A DNA stretch of 64,000 nt from Myxococcus landrumus (lineage in GTDB: Bacteria; Myxococcota; Myxococcia; Myxococcales; Myxococcaceae), in assembly GCF_017301635.1 (NCBI RefSeq), contig NZ_CP071091.1, positions 10,303,530 through 10,367,529 of the forward strand, read 5' to 3'. This document shows positions 17,537 to 26,108 of this stretch, piece after piece (the stretch's first letter is position 1; each line of letters opens with the position of its first letter). The notes under the pieces were generated by a model. It was not told the DNA's origin and searched no databases. It saw nothing but the letters and a program-made list of their open reading frames with translations. The translations under genes were made by a program, and so were the position numbers.

Positions 17537-18169
17537 ATGGCCTATGGTCTGCAGCACCTGAAAGCCCGCGATCTCATTACGATTGGCGTCTTCAACGCGC
17601 TCATCATCGTGGTCTACATCGTCATGCAGACCATCCTGCAGCCCATGCCCGGGATGGGACTGTTCAATGGTGGGGTGAGCGCCTTCATCATGGCGCCGCT
17701 CTATCTCATCCTCGTGTCTCGCGTTCAGAAGCGCGGGGTCTTCTTCATCACCGCGGTGCTCTATTCCTTGCTGGTGATGTCGGTGGGCATGTACTCGGCC
17801 GTCCCTCCCGTGCTGCTCGCCGGGGTGCTGGCGGACCTCATCGCCGGGGTGCAGTCGTTCCGCAACCTGTCGGCGATCATCACGGGCTACATCGTCTTCA
17901 AGACGTTGGAGGCGGTGGGCAACTACTCCGTCGTCGTCATCAACCCGGAGCGCTTCGCGGCCACCATGGAGCCCAGCCTTCGGGCCCGGTGGCTGGAGGG
18001 CGCGGCGATGTTCAATGCCTGGATGGGCGCCTTCGTGCTGGTCTTCACCGTGACGGGCGCGCTCGCGGGGGGTGTCCTCGCAAGCCGCATCCTGCGCAAA
18101 CACTTCATCAAGGCGGGGCTGGTCTCCGCCGAGCCGGAGAAGGTCGAGCTGGCGGCCCCCCCGGTCTGA
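17537..18169 (+). CDS. ECF transporter S component (MptD/Trep_Strep-like)
   Basis: The 210-residue integral membrane protein has about five to six helices (DLITIGVFNALIIVVYIV, GVSAFIMAPLYLILVSR, FFITAVLYSLLVMSVGMY, VLLAGVLADLIAGV, MGAFVLVFTVTGALAGGV). The start of helix 1 with FNALI, the central AFIMAPLYLI and the closing GALAGGVLASRILRKHF pattern resemble the MptD/Trep_Strep S-component family, whose substrate is not firmly known. It would capture the ligand for the ECF module encoded at 12371-14598, from which it is separated only by the reversed VWA/OmpA gene. ATG at 17537 is used because upstream in-frame codons are not membrane-like. Confidence 0.75.
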   Translation: MAYGLQHLKARDLITIGVFNALIIVVYIVMQTILQPMPGMGLFNGGVSAFIMAPLYLILVSRVQKRGVFFITAVLYSLLVMSVGMYSAVPPVLLAGVLADLIAGVQSFRNLSAIITGYIVFKTLEAVGNYSVVVINPERFAATMEPSLRARWLEGAAMFNAWMGAFVLVFTVTGALAGGVLASRILRKHFIKAGLVSAEPEKVELAAPPV

Positions 18170-18248
18170 TTCCTGATGAACAGGTCCTGAGCGAAGTTCC
18201 TGGGGATGGGATGCGCTGAGTGCCACGATGTCTGTTGAAGGAGATGTG

Positions 18249-18518
18249 ATGTCGACAAAGACGTTGGCCACGGCAGTGGATGCCTCCACCGCGCGGTTGG
18301 CGGGTGAGGCGCACCCGGTATTCCTCGACCTTGGCAAGAAGAGCGCCAAGGCTGTCAAGAAGCTGCGCAAGGGAAGGGGACGGCTTCTGGATGATGTCCG
18401 GGAGACGCTCCAGGACCTCCAGACGAGTGGGCGCGTCGCCGCGAACGCTCAGCCGGTGATTGTGATTGTCCGGGCCAAGCCCAAGAAGAAGAAGAGGTCC
18501 TTGGGCGGATTCTTCTAG
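18249..18518 (+). CDS. Small basic protein of unknown function
   Basis: The 89-residue protein is predicted mostly alpha-helical in the middle (GKKSAKAVKKLRKGRGRLLD, then VRETLQDLQTSGRV) with a polylysine tail, KPKKKKRSLGGFF. ATG at 18249 follows GAAGGAG with good spacing; an in-frame ATG at 18228 lacks a ribosome site. It heads a likely operon with another small basic protein and a UbiB-like gene. The amphipathic central helix could be phasin-like, but I recognise no family. Confidence 0.7.
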   Translation: MSTKTLATAVDASTARLAGEAHPVFLDLGKKSAKAVKKLRKGRGRLLDDVRETLQDLQTSGRVAANAQPVIVIVRAKPKKKKRSLGGFF

Positions 18519-18571
18519 TGGGTATCCCGGATTCCCACGGTCGCTGAAAGTCTTTGTTGAGGGAGGACTCC

Positions 18572-18880
18572 GTGGTCAAGAAATTGAAGCTCGCGAAGTC
18601 GGTCGACACCATCAGCTACCTGCATCCCGAAGATGGGATGATCACCATCGCGAAGAACAAGCGCAAACGGAAGCGCAGGAAGGGCTCCAAGCAGTTGGCG
18701 GGGGCGTCCAAGATGATGCGCGCGATGAGCGCCGCGCAGCTCGCGGGTGCGGAGGCAATGGCGGACCGCAGCGCGAAGGCCGACAAGGACGAGAAGGACG
18801 GCGCCATCCGGAACCTCGCGTCCAACAGCCAGCGCGCCATGGAGAAGGCAGCCAAGGTCTTCCGCCGCAAGTTCGAGTGA
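18572..18880 (+). CDS. Small lysine/alanine-rich protein of unknown function
   Basis: The 102-residue protein has a short N-terminal strand region (LAKSVDTISYLHPEDGMITI), a very basic patch (KNKRKRKRRKGSK) and a long Ala/Lys/Met-rich helix to the end (SKMMRAMSAAQLAGAEAMAD; MEKAAKVFRRKFE). A GTG start at 18572 is preferred because GAGGGAGG lies five bases upstream. It lies between the other small basic protein gene and the UbiB-like gene, all rightward. Family not recognised; a membrane-surface or nucleic-acid contact is plausible from charge alone. Confidence 0.7.
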   Translation: MVKKLKLAKSVDTISYLHPEDGMITIAKNKRKRKRRKGSKQLAGASKMMRAMSAAQLAGAEAMADRSAKADKDEKDGAIRNLASNSQRAMEKAAKVFRRKFE

Positions 18881-18895
18881 CCTCCGTACCTCCCT

Positions 18896-18925
18896 GAGGA
18901 GCGCCGTCCGCGCTCCCTCTTCTCC
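18896..18925 (+). terminator. Hairpin with pyrimidine tail between small gene and UbiB-like gene
   Basis: GAGGAGCGC at 18896-18904 pairs with GCGCTCCCTC at 18910-18919 (nine pairs, one bulge, five-base loop). TTCTCCTT follows. It could partly terminate the upstream transcript or tune expression of the gene at 18940. The tail is not a pure T-run, so strength is uncertain. Confidence 0.4.
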
Positions 18926-18939
18926 TTGGTGCGGATGAA

Positions 18940-20709
18940 ATGAATGACATTGAAGTCAGGCCCCCGGCCTCCATGCGGCGATGGAGGCGGGGCCTGCGTG
19001 CATTGGCCCGCGGACGGCTCATTCGCGGGTTGGTGCGAAGCCTTGTTCGCGTCAAGCAGCAGCCGTCGAGAGCCTCGCGTGAAGGCGCGAGGGTCCGCCG
19101 GCGCCTGAATGCATTGGGGGGATTCTGGCACCGGGCCCGGTGGCTTCTGGCCTCTCGCCTGGATGTCTTTCCCGCGCCGTTCTGCCGTGAATTGGAGGGA
19201 CCCGAGGAGGATAGCGGATTGCGTCCGATGAACGACGCGCGCGCGGTGGTCGCGGGCGCCATGGGTGGTTTCATGGAGCAGCGGCTCGTGGACTTCGACG
19301 AGCGGCCCGCGCGTGTCTCGGTCTTCGGGCAGATTCATACCGCCACCTTGAAGCGGACGGGTGCTCCCGTCTGGGTGGCCATCCGGGACCCGAACGCCGA
19401 GCAGCGATTGAATGACGAGCTCCAGGAGATGGAGCTCTTCTTCGGTCGGCTTGGCCGTACGAACGAGCTTCGCCACGTGCCCTGGGAGCGGTTGGCGCGG
19501 GAGCTGCGTGCGTCGTTGAGGGACGGGTTGGACCTGCGCATCCAGGCCCATGCGATGCGGGAGCTGCGCAAGCAGGTCTGTCGCTATCCGGGGGCCAGCT
19601 CACCGCGCGTCTACCAGCGGCTCTGTGGTCCGGAGGTGCTGGTGGCGGAGCGCGTGGAGGGACCCACGCTGGAGGAGGTGGAGGCCCGGGCGCTCGACGT
19701 GGGGGGACCCGAGGCCTGGTTCGTGGAGCACGGGACGGACCCGGAGGTGCTGGCGTCCCGACTCTGGCGCTCCTTCATGCGCCAGCTCGTGGAGGCGCGG
19801 ACGCTGGTCCCCGCGCAGGGGATGAAGGACATCCTCCTCCTGGGCGACAATACGTTCTGCTACCGCTTCGAGCCGTTCGTGCTCCCGCTCGAGATGGGCG
19901 TGCCCCGGGCGGAGGCCTTTCACTTCCTGCTGCACGCGCTGCTGCGGCGCTCCTACGAAGGGGCCTTCTTTCCGCTGCTGCGGCTGGCCGAGCCCCTGCC
20001 TCCGCTGGAGCCCTACCACCTCAAGAAGGTCGTCTCCCGGGAGGTCCGCGCCTGGGCCCAGCGCGCGGAGGTGGAGACGCTGCCCAGCGAGACACGCTCC
20101 TTCTGCGCCCTCTTCGAGACGGTCCAGACGACGATGCGGCGGCACTCCATCATCTTCGACTCGGCGGTCCTTCGCGCCTGCCAGGAGCTGCGCCGCCTGG
20201 AAGGGGCCTTGTTCACCCTGGACGCCCACTTCCGCGTCGCGTCCGAGCTGCGGCGGTTCTTCAAGCGCAGCGTGCGGCGTGCCGCGCGGCGGCTCACGGC
20301 CCAGGCGCAGACACCTCAGGCTCCGGACTGGGAGGCGATGGGGCAGGCCTCCTTCGCCGCCATCGAGTCCGCCCGAGGCTCCGCGGAGCAGGCTTCGCGC
20401 GCCTCCTTGCCCTTCGCCTCTGAATCCACGCTCGTGGCGTATGTGTTCTCTCATGCCGCCGCGTTCGTGAGTGCTGTCTTCGTTGTGACCGTGGTGTTGC
20501 TTGTCATGCTGGTGGCACGGATGACACTCGCGGTTCCGCTCTCCACGGACTCTTGGGTGGAAAGAGCCGTTGCGGGTGGAAGGCTGCCGGGCGTGCCTGT
20601 GTTTGTGATGGGGCTGGTGAGTTCGGCATTGGGTGCTTGGGGACTGCGGCGACTGGCGCTGCGCTTCGCTGAAAGAGATAGCCACCTTCCCGCGCGGAGG
20701 GGGTTATAA
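18940..20709 (+). CDS. UbiB/ABC1-like pseudokinase with two C-terminal TM helices
   Basis: The 589-residue protein follows the UbiB/ABC1 layout in degraded form. Residues about 49-80 match the KxGQ-type N-terminal helix region (LASRLDVFPAPFCREL for the usual STRPDLLPPEY), then VFGQIHTATLKRTG for the Ala-rich loop SIGQVHxAxLK, LRDGLDLRIQAHAMRELRK for the ELDxxxEAxN helix, and VLVAERVEGPTLEEVEA for the hinge. The lysine of VAVKVQRP is replaced (VWVAIRDP), and the HADxHPGN catalytic loop is missing, so ATP chemistry is doubtful. Two hydrophobic helices (about 497-526 and 553-574) end the protein, as in UbiB/COQ8. UbiB proteins act in quinone or lipid handling. It lies nine bases before the acyltransferase gene but is probably unrelated to the PKS. 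Confidence 0.7.
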   Translation: MNDIEVRPPASMRRWRRGLRALARGRLIRGLVRSLVRVKQQPSRASREGARVRRRLNALGGFWHRARWLLASRLDVFPAPFCRELEGPEEDSGLRPMNDARAVVAGAMGGFMEQRLVDFDERPARVSVFGQIHTATLKRTGAPVWVAIRDPNAEQRLNDELQEMELFFGRLGRTNELRHVPWERLARELRASLRDGLDLRIQAHAMRELRKQVCRYPGASSPRVYQRLCGPEVLVAERVEGPTLEEVEARALDVGGPEAWFVEHGTDPEVLASRLWRSFMRQLVEARTLVPAQGMKDILLLGDNTFCYRFEPFVLPLEMGVPRAEAFHFLLHALLRRSYEGAFFPLLRLAEPLPPLEPYHLKKVVSREVRAWAQRAEVETLPSETRSFCALFETVQTTMRRHSIIFDSAVLRACQELRRLEGALFTLDAHFRVASELRRFFKRSVRRAARRLTAQAQTPQAPDWEAMGQASFAAIESARGSAEQASRASLPFASESTLVAYVFSHAAAFVSAVFVVTVVLLVMLVARMTLAVPLSTDSWVERAVAGGRLPGVPVFVMGLVSSALGAWGLRRLALRFAERDSHLPARRGL

Positions 20710-20717
20710 ACGAATGT

Positions 20718-21572
20718 ATGCGAATCCATGTGTTTCCGGGACAGGGCTCGCAACGCCTGGGAATGGGGGCAGAGCTGTTCGACCACGCACCGGATGAGCT
20801 CGCGGCGGCGGATGCCGTCCTGGGCTGGTCGGTTCGTGAGCTGTGCCTCCATGACACGAATGGAAATCTTCACCAGACGGCATGGACGCAGCCCGCGCTC
20901 TATGTCGTGAATGCCCTGTCATATCTCAAGAAGGTGCGTGAGACGGGACAGCGGCCGGAGATGGTCGCCGGGCACAGCCTGGGGGAGTACAACGCGCTCT
21001 TCGCCGCGGGGGCCTTCGACTTCATCACGGGCCTGCGGCTCGTCCAGCGCAGGGCGGCGGTGATGGCTCGGGCGCGGGAGGGGGGCATGGCCGCGGTCAT
21101 CGGTCTGTCCGCCGCGCGCGTCAGGGAGGTATTGCGCGACGAGGGATTGAGCGCGCTGGACCTCGCGAACCTCAATGCCCCCGAGCAACAGGTGCTCTCG
21201 GGGCCTCTCGAATCACTCGCGAAGGCCGAAGGCAGCTTCAGCCGGGTGGGCGCGAAAGCTTTCAAGCGATTGCCCGTGAGCGCCGCGTTTCATTCGCGAT
21301 GCATGGGTGAAGCCAGACAGGAATTCGAAGCCTTCATCGAGGACTTCGTGCTCTCGTCGCCTCGGATTCCCGTGGTGTCGAATGTCGAGGCGAAGCCCTA
21401 TCCGCGGGGCGCGCTCAAGCGATTGCTCGTTGAGCAGATCACCTCCCCGGTGCGGTGGGAGGAGTCTGTTCAATATCTGTTGAAGCAACCTGGTGCGGAC
21501 ATCGAAGAGGTGGGACCGGGGCGTGTGCTGACGGCGCTTGTCGCGCAGATCCGTCGGCAGGTGGAGTCATGA
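20718..21572 (+). CDS. Trans-acting malonyl-CoA acyltransferase (AT)
   Basis: The 284-residue free-standing acyltransferase starts with the FPGQGSQRLGMG motif, has active-site Ser87 in GHSLGEYNAL, Arg112 in VQRRAAVM and His192 in SAAFHSRCM. The AFHS motif is typical of malonyl selectivity. It transfers malonyl from CoA to the ACP domains of the AT-less assembly line that follows; the lengths and motifs fit the discrete AT clade of trans-AT systems (PedD, PksC type). Its TGA stop overlaps the ATG of the giant synthase (ATGA), so the two are co-translated. A reading frame start at 20714 is out of frame and ignored. Confidence 0.95.
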   Translation: MRIHVFPGQGSQRLGMGAELFDHAPDELAAADAVLGWSVRELCLHDTNGNLHQTAWTQPALYVVNALSYLKKVRETGQRPEMVAGHSLGEYNALFAAGAFDFITGLRLVQRRAAVMARAREGGMAAVIGLSAARVREVLRDEGLSALDLANLNAPEQQVLSGPLESLAKAEGSFSRVGAKAFKRLPVSAAFHSRCMGEARQEFEAFIEDFVLSSPRIPVVSNVEAKPYPRGALKRLLVEQITSPVRWEESVQYLLKQPGADIEEVGPGRVLTALVAQIRRQVES

Positions 21573-24500
21573 GCGCCGGGGACGGTGGGTCATCCCGGGT
21601 GGAGCTCGTCGCCTCCGCGCGTCTGCGATGTGCCTTCGTGGGGGAAGGCTCGATGCTGATGGCGTGCGCGGAGATCGCGCGCGAGCGAGGGCATTGCGTC
21701 GCGGCGGTGATGACCTCGTCCGAGGCGCTTCGTCAGTGGGCGCGGGACTCGGGGGTGCCGGTGGGCCCGCTCTCGGTGGAGCCCGAGTGGCTGCGTGCCC
21801 AGGACATCGACGTCCTGTTCAGCGTCTATTGCTTCTCCATCATCCCCAGTGCGCTGCTCGAGGTTCCTCGGCGGGGCGCCATCAACTACCACGATGGTCC
21901 GCTGCCTCGGTACGCCGGGTTTCATGCGGCCACCTGGGCGCTTCTCAATGGCGAGCGCGAGCATGGCATCGCCTGGCACCAGATGACGCCGGAGGTCGAC
22001 GCCGGGCCGCTCCTGGTCACCCGTGGGTTTCCCATTGGCGGGGACGAGACGTCCTTGTCCTTGAACCTCAAGTGCTATGAGCAGGGCCTCGAGTCCTTCG
22101 GTGAGCTGCTCGATGGGCTGGTCCGAGGGGACCTGAGCGCACGGCCTCAGGAGCGCGCGGCCACCGTGTTCCACCCGCGACGGATGAAGCCCGCCTCGGG
22201 ATGCCTCGTTGATTGGGCCTGGCCCTCGGAGCGAATCGCCGCGTTCGTGCGGGCGCTGGACTTCGGTGTGGCGGCGAATCCCCTGGGCACGCCCAAGGTG
22301 GTGATGCGAGGGCGGGCCTTGGGGGTGGGGGAGGCCCAGCTTCTCCAGACGCGGAGCGGGCAGGAGGCGGGGACGGTGCTCGCGTGGGAGGGGGCGAGGG
22401 TTCGGGTCGCCAGCCAGGGGCAGGACCTCCTGCTGGGGGCGCTGGTCGATGGTGAGCGTGGGCCGCTGACAACCGCGCAGCTCATGGCGCTTGGGCTGGA
22501 GGTGGGGGCCCGATTCGACAGGGTCGAGCCCGCGCTGGCGGAGGATATCGCGCGGTGGGTTCCCGTCGCCGCGCGTGACGAGGCGGCGTGGCGTTCGCGC
22601 CGGAGCCTCCAGGCCGAGCCGTCACCGGAGACGTGGGGGCCGGCGGTGGTGGCGCTTCCCGAAAGCCTCCTCGCGCTCATCTCGGGCCTGCGCGGCAGGG
22701 CGGAGGCGGATGAGGTGGTCACCTCGGCCTTCGTCTCGGCGGTGATGTCTTGCGAAAGGAGCACCCAGCTCCTGATGACCCTGAGGGTGGAGGGGCGCGA
22801 GTCACTGCCTCCGGTGGCGGGCCTCTATGTTCGCGAGTGGGACCTCGAAGTCGCCGCGAAGGACGCGGGGCCGGTGGAGGTGCGTGAGTCCCTGGGCCGT
22901 GCGCTGACCACCGCGCGAGGGCAGTGGGTGCGCTTCGCGGACCTGCGGATGCGCTACCCCGACCTCGCCCCGCGAGGGCCGACGGTCGAGGTGGAGTGGG
23001 GGGATGCTCCGTCACCGCATCCGAGGAGCACTCCTCGCTGGCTCCTGCGGTTGACGGCGGAGGGAGGACAGCTCGAGGCCCGTGGGGATGCGGGCTCGAC
23101 GTCCCGACTGGTGGAGGCCTGGGAGCAGGCGCTCGAGGTGCTCGTGCGCCGGGTCGAGCGGACCACCGAGCACCTCGCCCGATGGCGCGAGGTCTACGAC
23201 GCTTCGTATGAGAGCGAGCCTGGCTCGGACCCGCTCTTCGACACCGCATGCTGGCGGGACAGCCAGGGGCAGCCCATTCCCGCGTCGGACATGCGCGAAT
23301 GGGTCGACGCGACGGTGGAGGGCGTGCTCGCGCTCTCGCCTCGGGCCATCCTCGAGATTGGATGCGGCAAGGGGCTCTTGTTGTGGCGCCTGGCGCCGCA
23401 CTGCCTGAGCTACTGCGGCGCGGACTTCTCCGCGAACGCGGTGGCCCATGTGCGCCGTCATCTGCATCGGCTGGGCGCGGACGCCCGGAAGGTCACCTTG
23501 GACGTGGCTCCGGCGGATGACCTGCGGGTCCTCGCGCATCGCCGCTTCGACACCATCATCCTCAACTCGGTCGTCCAGTACTTCCCCTCGTCCGAGTACC
23601 TGTCGCGCGTCATCGAGGCCGCGCTCGAACTGCTCACGCCCGAGGGCTTCCTCTACCTGGGCGATGTGCGCAACCTGCGTCTGCTCGGTGTGCAGCAGCT
23701 CGCGGAGTCGCGGGAGGGCTCGACCCCTGGCGGGCAGCCCGTGCCCGCCGCTGAGCGGCTTCGGCGCTCCCTGGAGGATGAGTCGGAGCTGGTGCTGGAC
23801 CCGGCGTTCTTCCTGTCGCTGCGGCGCCGGTTCCCACGCATCTCGGGAGTCGCGCTCACTCCGAAGCGCGGCCGGGCGCACAATGAGCTGACCCGATATC
23901 GTTACGACGTCGTCCTGCGCGTGGGGGCTTCGCGCTCCGAGTCGTCCGCGAAACCGGTGACCGTGGTGCGCTGGGATGAGGTGGGCGGGATGCCTGGATT
24001 GCTCAGGGCGCTCTCGTCGGCCACGGGCGTCATGGGGGTTCGCGACATTCCCAACGCGCGGACTCAGGAGGCGGCACGGCGCGCCGCGCTGCTCCTGGAG
24101 GGGTCCGGCGCTGTTGCCTCCGCCACCGGCGTGGAGCCCGAAGCGCTGGCCGCCCTGTCGGGGCCTGATTGGACCTGTGCCGTGAGCTGGCACGACTGCG
24201 GCCCCGAGGGCGAGTTCGACGCGCTGTTCGCTCGTGACTGCTCGCGATTGGAGCTCGCGGAGCGGGCCTCCGAGTTCCTTCCCGTGAAGAACGAGGCGCC
24301 GGGCATGGCGCATGAACCGCTGAGAGACGTGGCGTCCCAGAGCTTCGTGGACCGCTGCCTGCCCGAGCTCGTGCGCGAACAGGCTTCGCTCGCGCCGGAG
24401 GCCGTGGCCGTTCGCGCGAGGGGCTCCGTGCTTCGGTACGGCGAGCTGGTGGCCAGGGCGTCGCGCATCGCGGCGATGCTTCGTGCACACGGCGTGGGGC

Positions 24501-26108
24501 CGGGTGCCCGCGTGGGCATCCTGCTCGAGCGGACCCCGCAGCTCATCCCCGCACTGCTGGGCACCTTGGAAGCGGGGGCGGCCTACCTTCCGCTGGACCC
24601 GACGTATCCGCGAGAGCGGCTGGAGTACATGCTCGCGGATTCGGGGGCCCGCTGCGTGCTCGTGGACAGCGCGAGCGCGGAGGTTCGCTTCAGTGCTCCG
24701 ACGCTGAGAGTGGATGACCCCGGAGCTCCAGTTCCCCTGTCCGCGCAGGAGGCCTCGCGAGGTGTGCCTCAGGGGGACTGGCCCGCCTATGTCCTCTACA
24801 CCTCGGGCTCGACAGGGCGCCCCAAGGGCGTGGAGGTCTCCCACTCCAGCCTCACGAACCTGCTTCAGTCCTTTTCACGGCTCCTGAAGTGCGGTCCCAG
24901 GGACTGCCTCCTCGCCATCACCACGGTGTGCTTCGACATCGCCGGGCTCGAGCTCTTCCTCCCCCTCGTGACGGGGGGCACCGTCGAGCTCGTGCCGACG
25001 GAGACGGCGCACGATGGCGTGAAGTTGCTCCAGGCGCTCGAGCAGGGCGGGGCGACGCTTCTCCAGGCGACCCCCTCCACCTGGAAGATGCTCATCGAGG
25101 CCGGGTGGACGCGGCGGCTCGACCTGGTCGCGTTGTGCGGCGGCGAGGCGCTGACCCGCGAGCTCGCCGATGCGCTGCTCGCGCGGGTCACTCGGCTCTG
25201 GAACGTCTATGGACCCACCGAGACCACCATCTGGTCCACCGCGGGAGAGGTGCGCTCCGGGACGCCCATCACGCTGGGGAGCCCCATCGACCGGACGCGC
25301 TGCCATGTGCTCGATGAGCGAGGGCGCCCGGTTGCTCCACTCGAGACCGGCGAGTTGTTCATCGGCGGTGACGGCGTCGCTCGGGGTTACGTCAATCGCC
25401 CGGAGTTGACCGCGGAGCGATTCGTCCCCGACCCGTTCGGACCGAGGGGGCGTGTGATGTACCGGACGGGGGACCGCGTGTGCCCTCAGGTGGACGGCTC
25501 GCTCCAGTACGTCGGGCGCGTGGATGCGCAGATCAAGCTCGCCGGCTATCGCATCGAGCTTGGGGAAATCGAGGCCGCGCTCAAGAAGCTGGAGGCCATC
25601 GCGGACGCGGTGGTCGTGCTTCGGCGCGCGGAGGGACAGGATGACCGGCTCATTGCCTACGTGCGGCTGTCCCGTCCGCGCTCGATGGAGCCTCTGGCGG
25701 AGGAGCTGCGACGCTGGCTGCCCGAGTACATGGTGCCTTCGGCGTTTCACGTGCTCGAGCGGTACCCGCTCACGCTGAACCAGAAGGTCGACCGTGTTCG
25801 TCTGGCGAAGGACGAACCGGCGGCGCTTGCTTCCGAGTTGGGTGGGGCCGTGAGCGCCCCTCCGGCGCCGGATGCCTCACGCGCCTTGGGGCTCGCGGAG
25901 GTGCTTCGCGAGCTGGCCCAGAAGGTGGTCCCGAGCGCGGGCACCATCGAGCTCGACCGGCCGCTGGGGGAGTATGGCTTTCGCTCCCTTCGATTCACGG
26001 CGTTGGCCGTCCAGATTCGGGCACGGCTTGGCGTCGAGCTGTCGCCGACGGCCTTCTATCGGTTCACCACGCTTCAGGCGATGGCTGCGCATCTGGCGGA
26101 GAACCCCG
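21569..26108 (+). other. Loading module: F - C remnant - MT - A(Gly) - PCP
   Basis: Residues 15-245 are a formyltransferase like methionyl-tRNA formyltransferase, with INYHDGPLPRYAG and VDAGPLL giving Asn106, His108 and Asp144, the known catalytic triad. Residues about 362-540 look like only the C-terminal half of a condensation domain (DEVVTSAFVSAVM, EGRESLPPVAG) with no HHxxxDG. An NRPS methyltransferase has SAM motif LEIGCGKGLLLW at 595. The A domain (926-1415; YTSGSTGRPKG at 1077, YRTGDRV, NQKVDR) has positions D-I-L-Q-L-G-V-I-W-K, one change from the glycine code DILQLGLIWK. The PCP serine (1473) lies in GFRSLRF. Predicted starter: N-formyl-N-methylglycine. Confidence 0.88.
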
